Origin: Corylus avellana
Lineage: Eukaryota; Streptophyta; Magnoliopsida; Fagales; Betulaceae
Length of the DNA: 64,000 nt
Direction: 5' to 3'
Assembly (NCBI RefSeq): GCF_901000735.1
Contig: NC_081541.1
Span: 25,111,743-25,175,742, forward strand
Below the pieces are notes generated by a model, which worked only from the letters and a program-made list of their open reading frames with translations, was not told the DNA's origin and did no database searches. Position 1 is the first letter of the stretch. Every line of letters begins with the position of its first letter. The position numbers and the translations under genes are program-made. Shown here piece by piece: positions 9,970 to 21,179 of this stretch.

Positions 9970-10569
9970 TGTAGGTGCACAGTTTTCCAGATGATGACGT
10001 GGCATGCCTGCCGAGCTTGAGTTGGACCAACAGCCGAACAATTTGACTGCACAACGAAGAAGAAAGAAGGATCGAAGTGATCGGGGGTGAGCCGGCGTGA
10101 GCACTCCGATGCCTAAGTCAGAATGGGAAAGGATATTAGAAACAACTACAGAGCTCAGATTATGAGAGTTATGATTACCTTTGCTTTGACCATATGACTT
10201 GTATTTATAGGCATTGGAGGAAATTTGATTTCCCACTTATCAAGGAATCTTATCCCTTTATATCGGCTGAACAAACATTTGAATGAAAAGATCATGTTTG
10301 TTAGTTCTTCCATGATTTAAGCGACTTGAGATCAGAGGATCAACTTTGTAATCTTTTTAGATATCGGAGTTATTCCCTTTAGTGAGACTTACATGTCCTG
10401 AGTTATTCTCAGACTTTATGGTCTCGGCTAGGGGTTGCCTCGGATTGGTGGTCTCGGATCACATGAGTAGGTCTCGTCTCAGATCACCTGAGTAGGTCTC
10501 GGACTTGGGCCTCCTCTGGCTGGGCCCAAGGACTGCTCAATAAATGGTAGGCTAGTTCATGACCCAACA
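9970..10569 (-). repeat. 5' LTR of the Tat-type element
   Basis: This is the 600-bp partner of 7311-7906. On the minus strand it starts tgttgggtcatg and ends gtgcacctaca. It is immediately followed on the plus side by the aatcc target duplication. Confidence 0.88.
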
Positions 10570-10574
10570 AATCC

Positions 10575-12410
10575 AATTATTTTTCCAACATAGAAGCCCT
10601 AATTTATATGACATAGTTAACCCTTCAATGTTAGGGCATTATCCTTTTCCGGGGAACTTTGTCATATATTAGGTGCTAGGAGTTAAAACCTCTCACTCCT
10701 TATTTAAGGAAAAATTCAAACCCCAAAACTTTCCACAGATAGAAACCTTTTATCCAAATAGACATTGTTGACCCTAAGCATGTCAATTTAATTCCCATTG
10801 GAATCATATCAAGGTTTATGGAGTTCCAACTCCCAAACCAATCCTTATTTATAATTTTCCTTAATTATTATTCTTAAACATTAAACTCCAACTAGTTTGG
10901 AATTTATTGTGTTTGAGTAATCATAATTCCATTGGAAAATTATCATTAACCAAATTATTCTTGGAAAAAAGAGATCCTAAAATATTGGGCTAAGAATTTT
11001 TGAATCTTTACTATTAGGGCTTATGGATTAGACTTAAGGTTTGGGAAAACCCTACATAATCCAAGGCACAACTGCCCCTAGGTATAAGAGGTCTAGGTAA
11101 TGCACTCCATGAGTGGCGGCTAGTCATCACTACAAGGGATACCTTAGTCATGGGTTGGACCCATGGCTAATACCCATCAAGGTGCAAACAAGGGTTGGAC
11201 CCATGGTTCACCTTCTGCTTAGTTATGAATTAAATTCATATCTTAGCATGCAGTGATTAAATCACCATGCAACCAATCATCAAAAATAATGAATGAAAAC
11301 ACATCTCATTGATTCCAAGCTCTTTTCTAATCAATGACAACATGCAACCATGCACTCAAAAATCAAGATCAATTGATTTCATCTTTTATGTGTTTTATTT
11401 CAAGAACTTGAATATAATTCAAAATTCTTCTTAAAACACATCCCAACGATTTGTAACTTATTTTATTTTGATTGCAAACATGTTATATACATTTTATAAC
11501 ATATTTTATAATCAAAGAAATTTCTTTCTTTGATCAAGCATCAAAAAGAAAATCTTTTACAAATCAATGCATGTAATATTAATTCAAAATTCCAGATTTG
11601 GTTCGTATTGAAAAATTTATTGAAACGTGTTGAAGAAAAAATCAAAACACTGTTTTGACTTTTCCAATGCGACAACCAACATCTTTATATGCGAAATCAA
11701 TTGCTACTTTAATTTTTAAGCACTCACAAATCATGCTAAAAATTCAAGTTAAAATAGTTGTTGCAAGAATTCCGAAAATTCCAGATCCGTTGACTAATGA
11801 AAAACGAACCATAACTCTTTCGATATAAATCGAAATACGAATTTGTTTGAACCATTGCGTCAACCACATATTTTTAAAGTCGAAACAAGTTCCCAATAAA
11901 TTTTAGGACTTGTCAAGACTTCCCAAAAAAATTCGTAATAACAGTAGCTCTTTCTGTGAAAAACAGCAATACTGTTCTAACAGGTAAATTATATATAAAA
12001 TACCATACATGCTCCATTTGACTTGAAACATTCCAGATCATAACCTTACTTGTTAATAAACATGTTTTATGGTTTGAAACCATCAATCAAAAATCTAGAG
12101 CCTTTTGGAAAAACAAAAGCCAAAACAATCTAAACCATGTTTTCTTCAAGATGGCTCTGGTACGTACCAGTTGTTGCATGGGCGGAGGGAAGGGGGGTCG
12201 AGGGGGTCAAATGCCCCCCTCAGCCCCCAAAATTTTCTTTTCCCTCCAATAGAAATTTTCCTCCGCCCCTTGTTGTCCACCCTCAATAACTTCTCAGGGG
12301 ACAAAAAATTTTCACAGCACTGGGATTCAGTATTTGACAACTTCGAATTTTACTTTTTTTGTTTCATCGCTATTTGTGTAATTGTGTATGTGTTTCAGAT
12401 TTTCAGAGGT
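10575..12410. other. Non-coding repeat-like DNA around the nested gypsy element
   Basis: There is no reading frame of value. Phrases such as ttggacccatgg recur twice (about 11,154-11,206), hinting at an older LTR or repeat into which the gypsy element inserted. At 12,178-12,320, gcatgggcggagggaagggg and nearby alternating g- and c-runs look like one end of another hAT-type element; no partner end was found. Confidence 0.4.
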
Positions 12411-12416
12411 TTGAGA

Positions 12417-12592
12417 AATGCTAGGAGTACTAACTTTTTTACTAACATATGAGTACTAACATGATATTGAGCTTATTCATTGGAGATGATCAAACTAATT
12501 ATTAAAGAAAAATGTTACGAATACCAATAAATAAGTTCCACATCATATTAGTACTCATGTGTTAGTAAAATAATTAGTACCCCTAGCATTTA
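12417..12592. mobile_element. Short inverted-repeat MITE
   Basis: The left arm (aaatgctaggagtactaa, then tactaacatatgagtact) is complementary to the right arm (agtactcatgtgttagta, then ttagtacccctagcattt). It is about 176 bp long and non-coding. Confidence 0.7.
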
Positions 12593-12723
12593 TCGATACT
12601 GTGAGAACCACGAGTCCACAAAAATTCCAAATGTTGAACTTACTCAACCAACTTTTTTTAATTTTTTGTTTTCGGAAATCAACTAAACCGATCTAAAATG
12701 GAATCAAATTGTAATAAGAAATA

Positions 12724-13186
12724 GGGGAAAATCCATGTATCTCCCTCAAACTACTACCCAATTGACAATTTCCCCCCAAACTTTTAATTGTGACAATGTC
12801 CCCCCCCCCCCCCAAAACTATCAAAAATTGTCAATGTTTTCCCCAATGACAAAACTACCCATAGTAAAATAAAAACAAAAAATACTTAAACTTCTAGAAA
12901 AAACCTAAAACTAAAAAATAAAATTAAAAATTCCAAAAGGTGGCACATTTAAAATTATGAAAAAATAAAATCATTTTTATAAGAAAAGAATTAATTTTTT
13001 TTTTATTTTTTTGTTATAAAAATTGAAAAATTTTGTTTTGTTTTCTAAATTTTTTAAATAAAAATTTCTTTAAAAAAAAATTAAAAATTTTCGTTTAAAA
13101 AATTAAAAATTTTCGTTTAAAAAAAATCGTTCTTTTTAATTTAAAATTTTTTGTTTTTTATTTTTTAAAATAAGAAATAATATTTT
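12724..13186. mobile_element. Half of a long-inverted-repeat element, cut by a gap
   Basis: The left arm contains acccaattgacaatttcccc, a long C-run at about 12,800-12,815 and a long AT-rich core that runs into the N gap. The same motif family occurs in inverse orientation at 20,250-20,430, 22,040-22,180 and 44,455-44,590. The matching right arm is not visible next to it. Confidence 0.5.
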
Positions 13187-13286
13187 NNNNNNNNNNNNNN
13201 NNNNNNNNNNNNNNNNNNNNNNNNNNNNNNNNNNNNNNNNNNNNNNNNNNNNNNNNNNNNNNNNNNNNNNNNNNNNNNNNNNNNNN
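13187..13286. other. Assembly gap (100 N)
   Basis: Exactly 100 N, so probably a placeholder. It interrupts an AT-rich transposon core. Confidence 0.95.
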
Positions 13287-13685
13287 CCCCACACCCACAT
13301 ATTTTTCTTCTCCAAGCAGCTCCCACCTCCGGCACTCCTCCCCCATTTTTCACCACTCCTCCACTCTTCCACCGTTTTTCACCACCTCTACCACACAGCC
13401 ACCACACGGTTCTCTTCTCCGGCAACCATACCAGGTATTTTTCACGACCTCTACTTTACACCCCATTCCCCATTCCCATCAACACCCCAACCCCGATGAC
13501 TTCCCCAACTCTTTTTTTTTTCTCATATTTCTGCAATTGTGGGTGTTCATCCACCCACATTGCTTTGTTGTGGTTGGATTTTGCTGTTTTTGCAGGGGAT
13601 TTTGAGCGGAGTTGCTTTGTTTTGCAATTTTGGCTATCTCTAATGCACACCAGGTGTTTGTCAAAAGTCCCCAATCAAGCTCATC

Positions 13686-14780
13686 ATGCCAAGAGCTCGA
13701 GCTTCGTCCTCCCGAGGGTTCGATACCCGAGCCATTTGTCCCCCTCCCACTTTTGAGGAGCGGGAGCTGCTATTTGAGACCACCTTTGCCATTCGCGAAG
13801 ACTTTCAAAATCTTGAGGCGACTCAATGGGCGGTCGCCGAATTCAAGCGACGGGGGCTCAACAAGCTTTTCAAGCGGGTCACCACCACTGCCTACAGAAA
13901 ATTGGTGATCGAGTTCTATGCCAACCTGTCGCATGACTGCAACAACGTGGCGGCCCTCTCTTCCAAAGGGAAAGGCAAAGTTATTGACGTAACACGGGCC
14001 GACATTGCTGCTGCCCTTCAATGCAATCATGAGCACCCTCCAGAAGCCGCACAACTTGCTGAGCAACAGGCCAAATTCTACGTGGTGGAAATCATTGAGG
14101 ACATATGCAATGGGCAATATGCCGATTCCCGTCATAATGCCGACAGCCAATCGAAGCTACCTCAACGGCTTTGGTTTGTGGACTCTATATTACACCGTAA
14201 TGCTTTTCCCTTGGGCCACAAATCTCAGAGGCGGGATCAATTTCTTCAAACACTCTACGCCTTCCATAAAGATGCTTGGTACTCCATTCCCGACATAATT
14301 TGGAAACAAATTCAGAAATTTTGGAATGGGGTGCACATTGGAGGAGCGGAGTCCACACATTCATGGGGGTTGCCTTTCCCATACTTAATCTTGTACATCC
14401 TCCGGAAGAAAAGCATCAAGGGTACCGCAGCTGATGAGCCAGTCACTACTACTCCCATATTTGGCATTCGCCAATGGAACAAGAGCTTGTCCCACATGCC
14501 CCGGGGACCAGCAGCTGGTGCGGAAGAGAGTGAGGCCGAGCCGATGGCCGAAGATGAACCTGAAGTTGAGCCAGAGGCATCTGAGGAGGAGGAACAAAAC
14601 CGCTCACTTATTGAAGAAATAGCGGGCCATCGGAGAGAGTTGGCTGGCCAAAGAAAGGAGGCATCCAAAACTTTCCAATTGATGGACAAACGCCTAGGCG
14701 CCATAGAAGAATTGATGCAGTCCATTCTCACCCGGTTGCCACCGCCATCTGCAGGAGCATCATCTTCTGGACAACAGTAA
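13686..14780 (+). CDS. Retrotransposon-derived 'putative plant transposon protein'
   Basis: An uninterrupted 364-residue frame starts MPRARASSSRGFD. The central region (about 75-255) includes FYANLSHD, DVTRADIAAALQ, LPQRLWFVDSILHRNAFPLG, WYSIPDIIWKQI and HSWGLPFPYLILYILRK. This is the pattern of the plant 'putative plant transposon protein' family found in extra ORFs of Athila/Tat-like gypsy elements. The tail is acidic (EEEEQNRSLIEEIAG) and then coiled-coil-like. Just after the stop, gacgttaaactttgcgct and gggaggcacccca resemble the sequence that commonly follows such ORFs in plant gypsy elements. No LTRs, reverse transcriptase or integrase were found beside it, and a gap lies 400 bases upstream. 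It is probably an isolated transposon ORF; its function is unknown. Confidence 0.65.
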   Translation: MPRARASSSRGFDTRAICPPPTFEERELLFETTFAIREDFQNLEATQWAVAEFKRRGLNKLFKRVTTTAYRKLVIEFYANLSHDCNNVAALSSKGKGKVIDVTRADIAAALQCNHEHPPEAAQLAEQQAKFYVVEIIEDICNGQYADSRHNADSQSKLPQRLWFVDSILHRNAFPLGHKSQRRDQFLQTLYAFHKDAWYSIPDIIWKQIQKFWNGVHIGGAESTHSWGLPFPYLILYILRKKSIKGTAADEPVTTTPIFGIRQWNKSLSHMPRGPAAGAEESEAEPMAEDEPEVEPEASEEEEQNRSLIEEIAGHRRELAGQRKEASKTFQLMDKRLGAIEELMQSILTRLPPPSAGASSSGQQ

Positions 14781-14833
14781 GCAGGGACCACCGTCTGGCT
14801 GAAGACGTTAAACTTTGCGCTCATGGGAGGCAC

Positions 14834-15296
14834 CCCATAGTTTACCCTTTTAATTTTGTTTAGTATGTTTTAAGTTAATCTTTTTATTGTCTTTAGTTTT
14901 GTTTCAATATATTCATCATATCATATATATACATTATTAGATCTGTAAAATTTAATATGAATTATGAAATGGGAATTAAGAATTAAGTTTTCATTCGGGG
15001 AATTAATTCCCACTTGGTTAGGAATCATTTGGGGAATTCACTTAAAACTGAAGTCTTCAAATTAGTCCGAATGAAAACTTTATCCTCCAAATGGAACTCC
15101 TAACCAAATGGCAAATATATACAAATTAAAATCTTTCTTTAGGAGGATGGAATTGAAATAGAAGAATTTTTCCTTTTTTTAAAAAAAAAAAAACATATAT
15201 ATATATATATATATTGAAACAACTATACATATGGAATATTAAGTGCATATTGTGTCACTTTATTTGAAAATTTTAAACAATGCAGTGATATATACA
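14834..15296. other. AT-rich DNA between transposon ORF and CACTA array
   Basis: This includes a short inverted pair around 14,965-15,110 (gggaattaattcccac and similar) and a (ta)n run at about 15,195-15,213. No gene is visible. Confidence 0.4.
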
Positions 15297-16014
15297 CAAT
15301 TTTAGTGGATGCTATTGGGCATCAATTTTTTTTATTTATTTTTTTATTTCTTTTCCTACCTACTCTTTAGGGTCGACTTTGTGAGTCAACCCTAATAATT
15401 GGCCTTCAGCGTCCACTAAACGTGGACGCTATTGCTCATGAATATTATTTTTTTTTAATTCCTCTACGTAGTCTTTAGAGTCGACTTTATCGACCCTAAT
15501 ACTTAAGTATTAGGGTCGACTTTGAAAGTCGACCCTAATAATGTGTCTTCAGCGTCCACTAAACGTGGACGCTATTGCTCATGAATTTTATTTTTTTAAT
15601 TTTTTTTTAATTCCTTTACATAGTCTTTAAGTCGACCCTAATAGTTAAGTATTGAAAGTCGACCCTAATGATCGGTCTTCAGCGTCCACTTTTAGTGGAC
15701 GCTATTAGTGATTAATTTTATTTTATTTTTTATTTTTTAATTCCTCTACGTAGTCTTTAGGGTCGACTTCCAAAGTCGACCCTAATGATCACTCTTCAGC
15801 GTCCACTTTAGTGGACGCTATTGGTGATCGATATTATTTGTTTCTATTTTTTTAATTCCTCCACACACTTGTCGACCCTAATACTTAGGCATTAGGGTCG
15901 ACTTTTAGAGTCGACCCTAATGATCACTCTTCCGCGTCCACTTTGAGTGGACGCTATTGGTGAATAAAATTATTATTATTATTTTTTTTTTAATTCCTCC
16001 ACATACTCTTTAGG

Positions 16015-16114
16015 NNNNNNNNNNNNNNNNNNNNNNNNNNNNNNNNNNNNNNNNNNNNNNNNNNNNNNNNNNNNNNNNNNNNNNNNNNNNNNNNNNNNNN
16101 NNNNNNNNNNNNNN
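16015..16114. other. Assembly gap (100 N)
   Basis: Exactly 100 N inside the palindromic tandem array, which is a likely collapse point. The true copy number is unknown. Confidence 0.95.
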
Positions 16115-16822
16115 TATTGGTGACTAATTTTATTTATTTTTTATTTTTTTTAATTCCTCTACACACTCTTGAGGGTCGACTTTCAAAGTCAATCCTAATG
16201 ATCGGTCTTCAGCGTCCACTTTTAGTGGAAGCTATTGGTGACTAATTTTATTTTTTTTTTATTTTTTTTTAATTCCTCTACGTAGTCTTTAGGTCGAAAA
16301 GTCGACCCTAATGATCGGTCTTCAGCGTCCACTTTTAGTGGATGCTATTGGTGACTAATTTTATTTTTTTTAGTTTTTTTTTTTTAATTCCTCTACACAC
16401 TCTTTAGGGTTGACAAAGTCGACCCTAATACTTAAGTATTAGGGTCGAATTTTAAAGTCGCCCCTAATACTTAAGTATTAGGGTCGACTTTCAAAGTCGC
16501 CCCTAATGAGGAGTCTTCACAAGTGGACGCTATTGGTGATTAATTTTTTTTTTTTTTTTAATTCCTCTACACACTCTTTAGGGTCGACTTTGAAAGTCGA
16601 CCCTATTGAGCTTTTTCCCGCCTCTTGAATATTTCCCGTGTGTATATTAGGGTCGAGTTATTAGCGTCCACTTAGAGTGGACGCTATTATTCTTCTTTTG
16701 GGTCGGCTATTAGCGTCCATTGGATGTGGACGCTAATACTTAACTATTAGGGGTGACTTTTAAAAGTCGCCCCTAATAGTTGAGTATTAGGGGCGACTAT
16801 AAAGTCGCCCCTGATGAGTCAG

Positions 16823-16834
16823 TTTCTTGTAGTG
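16823..16834 (-). mobile_element. CACTA terminal inverted repeat (right end)
   Basis: The plus strand reads tttcttgtagtg, the reverse complement of cactacaagaaa, the canonical terminus of plant CACTA elements. The following three bases, atg, would be one copy of the 3-bp target duplication. No matching left end preceded by atg was found. Confidence 0.7.
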
Positions 16835-17235
16835 ATGTGATGGAATTTGTATAGTTGCAGTGGATTGATGTTGTGGATTGAATTTATTCAGTGATTATAG
16901 GTAGCAAATCCACATATTTCTCATATTTTTAGTCTCTATTTTTTTTTTGTTATTTTGTTGTTTTTACATCAATTTGTGGTGCAAAAATGTGATGAATTTG
17001 TATAGTAGCAGTGGATTGATGTTGGCTTTGCAGTGGGTTGATTTGTTCAGTGAATGAATTTGCATTGATGTCGGCTTTGCAATGGATTGATTTGTGGATG
17101 AAATTGTATGTAATTTGAAAGAAATTGCAATTGCAAAATTGCCAAAAATGTAACTGACATAGTACAACCACACACACAGAGATATATATATATATATATA
17201 TTTTGAAGAAAATAAATGATTTTTATTGAACCAAA

Positions 17236-17350
17236 TCAGAAAAGAGTAGGAAGCTCTTTAGTTACAACATGGCAGATGCTCACAAGAGCATCCCCATTCC
17301 AAAATCTAGGAAAGCAAAGGTTCAAGGCCTCCCTAGCTAAAATATGAGCA
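17236..17350 (-). pseudogene. LINE RNase H-like C-terminal fragment
   Basis: The minus strand translates to AAHILAREALNLCFPRFWN and continues for about 18 residues to a stop at 17,236. This resembles the C-terminus of the RNase H-like domain of plant non-LTR retrotransposons. Nothing else of the element is recognisable here. Confidence 0.5.
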
Positions 17351-17955
17351 GCCTAATTAGCCCTCCTACACACTTAGTCACACTTCCACCATACACATCA
17401 TATTGCCAAAAATGTAACTGCCAGTACAACCATTTAGCTACCAAAAAAAAATCACACTACAAACCACTACCACTACAACTTCAAGGAGGTGATGTTGTCT
17501 GCACCAATGTCAATTGTAGTAGATGAATCCACAAGAACTTGAGACATGGCAAACTCAGTTGCATAAGATACTCCATAGTTGGCAAAATGTCTTGTGAATG
17601 ATTCACAAAAAATGAGAATTATATAATGGACCAAAATTACTTTGATAAAGGATATGATATAATAAAATTTACCTCCACTAAACTTTGATGATCCATCACC
17701 CTTAAGTTAGCTGCCCTCATATTGTCCTCTTTTTTTTTTTTTTTTTTTCTTTTTTCTTTTTTGATAAGGTAGCTGCCCTCACAATTTGCTTGCACATGGT
17801 ACATGTTGGCTCTGTTTGACAACCGTGTGTGGGCAACGGTGTTGGACAAAACATTGTTCAGTCAATTTGACATTGCCTGCCAAAAGTCTGCAGGAATTGA
17901 TGGAGGGAACAGTATCCTTACTTCAAAACCAACGCCCATTTCTCTCTGTCTGAAC

Positions 17956-18390
17956 ACTATGAAGTTTTTTAGGGTAGTTAGTTTTTCAATTTCCTGCAAT
18001 GTAAATATAACTAATCTTTTTCTTTTTTTTTTTTTTTTTTTTAAATAAATCAGATCACACTAATGCCACAATGGGACTCAAATACTAATCCATCAGTGCG
18101 GTCATAACAAGAGATGGGGTCCATAGGGGTTGGAAGACCAGAAAGCAGACCATGTGAGAGATCAGAGGTGATTTTACATTGTCTAAACATTATAAACTTT
18201 TAGGGTAGTTAGTTTTTCACTTTCCTGCAATATAAATATAACTAATCTTTTTTTTTTTTTTTCTTTTAATTAGATCACACTAATGCCACACTGGGACTCG
18301 AATAGTAATCCATTCGTGCAATTATAACATAATATGGGGTCCACAGGTGTTGGAAGGCTAGAAAAGAGACCAAACAAATCATCAATGGTA
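17956..18390. repeat. Direct duplication of about 210 bp
   Basis: The block from about 17,956 (containing gggtagttagtttttca, then a T-run, then gatcacactaatgccaca) to about 18,170 is repeated at about 18,186-18,390. The copies show roughly 85-90% similarity by eye. Both copies carry a long T-run in the middle. I see no coding content. Confidence 0.7.
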
Positions 18391-18511
18391 TGCTCCAAGC
18401 TATAAGCTACACTTATGCCTAGCACAATGTGACTTATATTTTAATTGTGTACTAGTAATTTACTTCAATGAAATTTTTTATTTCTCGTACTAATTCATTT
18501 TTGCAAAGCAG

Positions 18512-18655
18512 GCTCCTCCAAAGAAGGTTCTAGCTCCAGCTCCAGGACCAATAACATCCAAGAAGGGTGTTGCAAAAGGAAAACGAGTTGTCAAAGATGC
18601 AGTGGACGAGGCACATGCAAAGAGGAGCAAAAACAAGCCCAATTGGAAATGTTAA
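18512..18655 (+). other. Candidate terminal exon of an unidentified gene
   Basis: After a good splice-acceptor context (tttttgcaaagcag) comes a 48-codon open stretch: APPKKVLAPAPGP, then basic residues (KKGVAKGKRVVKD, HAKRSKNKPNWKC) and a TAA stop. A Pro/Lys-rich C-terminus like this occurs at the end of some plant transposase-derived (MULE-type) proteins. I cannot find the upstream exons, so this may equally be a relic or chance. Confidence 0.25.
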
Positions 18656-20249
18656 ATGTTTTAGTTTCAAGTGTGTATTTGGGTGTATTTGTTTTGGGTT
18701 TTGGTGTTGGTGGGCAGGGTGTACATACTCTTCTTGGAGTAATTTACATTGTGATCTTTGACTTTATTTTGGCATTGCTTCTGCTTCAACTTTGATATTT
18801 AGGTGACAAATGAAATATTTATAGGGGTTAGTGGATATAGAGGCTTTTGTGAGTCAAGGGACGCATTTTAAATGCTTCTTAAGTTTGTCAAGCGTCTAAC
18901 ATAATTTTGCAATATTGATGTTGAAAGTCAATTGTAAGTGGATGTTCAAACTTTAAATGCTTGTGATTTTATCTTAATTTATACTGAGTTTTGTGTTTGA
19001 TGGTCTTACTTGTGTTGCTTCTTCTCTCAACACTCACATGGACAATCTATATTACATTTTGATGGCCTGAAGGTGCTGTTTTTAATTGGAACATGGTAAA
19101 TCACAACACTCCACTAAAACAACATAAATCATGCAACCTTTTTTTTTTGTTCACGAAGAAGAAGAAAAGGAAAGTAAATTAGATAGAAACCATTTTTTTT
19201 TTGTTTACTAAAATACATACAGATGACTAGTTGAGTCACATAATTAGGAGCAAAATGGAGAATCGAAAGCAAAATATAAAATCTTGCAAAGCTTCTGCTT
19301 TTGGTAAAACAACTATTTTTAGAGCATGCTTATTGTATATACAATTCACCAATTAAATTAGAAAAAAATATATATATTAACCAATTGACATTTAGTCAAT
19401 TTATCCAACACCTAAAGTGCATACTTATGGGTATCTAAAAGTTTTCCAGATACATGTACGTAGATGACAGTATGCTAGGATAATTTCCTAGACATATAGC
19501 TCTTTCACCGAATTAAAGAGTTCGGGTTGGACTTCTGCAGAGTTATTTCATGGATCCAACCAATTGCTTGTCAAGCCTTAAACGGCCGTGGAGAAATAAT
19601 TCAATCTCAATCGTCTCAATAGTCAGCGCATGTATAGAAATTGTCCTTCATATCAAATTCTAGAAAGAGAGAGAGAAAAGAAGAAGATGAAGAAAATGGG
19701 GAGAAGAAGCTCACTGATTCTCATTAAAAAATAAACTGATCTGCCATTACAATATATATACTCTGTTTCATGGACCCAACCAATTGCTTGACAACCAGTT
19801 GCTTGTCAAGCCTTAAATATATAGAAATTGTCCTTCATACATGTACACTAAATTAACGTCCAACATAAAATAGATGAGTCACAGTATATTTACTCGGGTT
19901 GGATTACATTCACGCATGGCGTTCTACGTTTATTTTCTCTGCCATTTTCCAAGCAGTGACAGCGATAATGGTGTTGGCATGAAGATCTTGAGCAAACTCA
20001 CTTTCCCCATAGAAATTGTGCTCCAGCAAGTATAGAAATTGTATGACGTTGTTTTAAGCAGCGAAAATCATGCTCCTGCAAGTATAGAAATTGTTCTGAC
20101 AAGAATAGGGGAAGAAGAAGACTAGAAGAGAATATTAGGGAAGAAGAAGAAGACCGGGTGTTTTGGGTTTCATTGGCCAATGGGTATGACGTCGTTTTAA
20201 GTGTTGAAATGTTTAAAGTAATTGTTAAGGTTATTTTAGACATTTAGAT
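18656..20249. other. Intergenic DNA without recognisable genes
   Basis: The phrase tatagaaattgtccttcata occurs near 19,633 and 19,820. A related aagtatagaaattgt occurs twice at about 20,030 and 20,080, so local duplications are present. A purine-rich (gaagaa) tract lies at about 19,663-19,700. No gene is supported. Confidence 0.4.
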
Positions 20250-20430
20250 TTCATTGAAAAGACCAGTATGCCCCTGCTGTTAGTACTAACGGTTTTATTT
20301 GACGGAGGGGGGACATTGCCATTCTAGTGGTAGTTTGGGGGGGACATTGTCGCAATTGAAAGTTTGGGGGGGACATTGTCAATATAATGGTAATTCGAGG
20401 GGGGTAAGTGGACTTTACCCTTTTATTTTT
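20250..20430. mobile_element. Right arm of a long-inverted-repeat element
   Basis: Three tandem phrases of g-run plus acattgtc/acattgcc, separated by gtagtttggg- or gaaagtttggg-like strings, match the inverse of the 12,724 arm. The matching left arm is not adjacent. It abuts the start of the large duplicated block. Confidence 0.45.
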
Positions 20431-20545
20431 TAAAATTGGATTCCCAACTTTCATTACTCAAAAAAGCTTACTCGTCGCTTACAAATACATACGGGAATAT
20501 CCTCTACCCACATGTGATCCCCCCCCTCCCCCTCCTCCCCGATGG

Positions 20546-20791
20546 CTAAAGCCATTCGGCAATATGAGCAGCTATGTTAGTTGATCGTTTTACATGACTA
20601 AATTCCCAATTCGCCTCACCATGTAGTAGAGTTTTGGCATCATTAATCAAATGCCTGTAATTGGTCCAACACTTACCTTCCTTCCGTAGTGCTTGAATAA
20701 CCTCTAATGAGTCCCCCTCTAGCTTAACGTGCGTGAGCTTCAACTGGCGCCCCATGTCAACGAAACACCATGCGCCTAAAGCTTCCGCCAA
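20546..20791 (-). pseudogene. LINE RNase H domain relic (block copy 1)
   Basis: The minus-strand frame (82 codons with stop) begins MAEALGAWCFVDMGRQL, continues with LEGDSLEVIQALRKEG and ends SHVKRSTNIAAHIAEWL. The AEA...GDS...HV.R..N..AH pattern is the RNase H-like (RVT_3) domain of plant LINE-1 elements. Only this domain survives. Confidence 0.75.
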
Positions 20792-20964
20792 AGTAGGTCC
20801 AAGATACAGGGACGTGTGATATTGCCACCTCTATAATGAGTACCCCTCTATTTTGCTGCCACCAATTCGCCGCCGTGATCACGTACCAACATTTTGCTAA
20901 CCCAATTCATTTGATTGCTCTTTATTTATTAGATTTTGTAAGAAAATTTTGGTTAAATTCATGA

Positions 20965-21172
20965 GTAATGCTACACTTATAATTATGGGAAATGTTAAGT
21001 GTTCTCCTAGTATTCTTAAGGTTTTAGTGTATATTATTTTCTAAAAAAGTAAATTAAAAAAAAAAAAAAAAAAAGTTATCCTTATTTCTCTTATCAAATT
21101 TTTAGAAAATAATATTCACTTCGGACCAGTAGAACATGAGGAGAACACCTAACATTACCCTATAATTATTTT
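20965..21172. mobile_element. MITE with inverted ends (block copy 1)
   Basis: The left arm (ttctcctagtattcttaag, then ttattttctaaaaaa) is partly complementary to the right arm (ttttagaaaataata, then gaacatgaggagaac). The counterpart lies at about 43,365-43,578. Confidence 0.5.
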
Positions 21173-21179
21173 ACAACTT

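Larger units (their letters stand above)
7311..10569 (-). mobile_element. Deletion derivative of a Tat-type gypsy LTR retrotransposon
   Basis: Two direct repeats of about 600 bp (7311-7906 and 9970-10569) begin tg and end ca on either strand. They are flanked by the 5-bp duplication aatcc (7306-7310, 10570-10574). Read on the minus strand, the right LTR is followed by a primer-binding site (tggcaccgtctgtggga) and a short gag start, while the left LTR is preceded by a purine tract (aattggggggtaac). The element therefore runs right to left. Instead of several kilobases of gag-pol, the interior is only about 2.06 kb and is mostly an antisense ORF on the plus strand. Protease, reverse transcriptase, RNase H and integrase are all absent, so it depends on relatives for movement. 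Confidence 0.88.
15297..16834. repeat. CACTA subterminal array of paired palindromes
   Basis: About eleven visible modules, spaced roughly 114-143 bp, each combine four parts. These are a T-rich spacer, an attcctctacgtagtcttta-like stretch, a palindrome gggtcgacttt/aaagtcgaccc, and a second palindrome agcgtccac/gtggacgct. The modules become shorter and denser toward the right, where gggtcgac changes to ggggcgac. The array ends at the CACTA-type terminus at 16,834. Repeated short motifs in both orientations near the ends are typical transposase-binding regions of CACTA (En/Spm) elements. The left end of the element is not visible, and a 100-N gap (16,015-16,114) sits inside the array. Confidence 0.7.

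Noticed and set aside
11126..11140. cactacaaggga as the left end of the CACTA element ending at 16,834
   Set aside because: Only the first eight or nine bases fit the terminus. It is preceded by cat while the right end is followed by atg, and no subterminal palindromes lie beside it.
12800..12815. C-run as a regulatory G-quadruplex
   Set aside because: It is a single homopolymer within a MITE arm, with no repeated G-tracts of quadruplex spacing.
14312..14833. Minus-strand frame opposite the transposon ORF
   Set aside because: It is the shadow of the 13,686-14,780 frame, which has the recognisable family motifs.
17486..17640. Minus-strand exon-like stretch (FANYGVSYATEFAMSQ) ending near 17,488
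   Set aside because: It is open for about 45 codons and looks coding-like, but I recognise no family, no start or partner exon is visible, and it sits in repeat-rich DNA.
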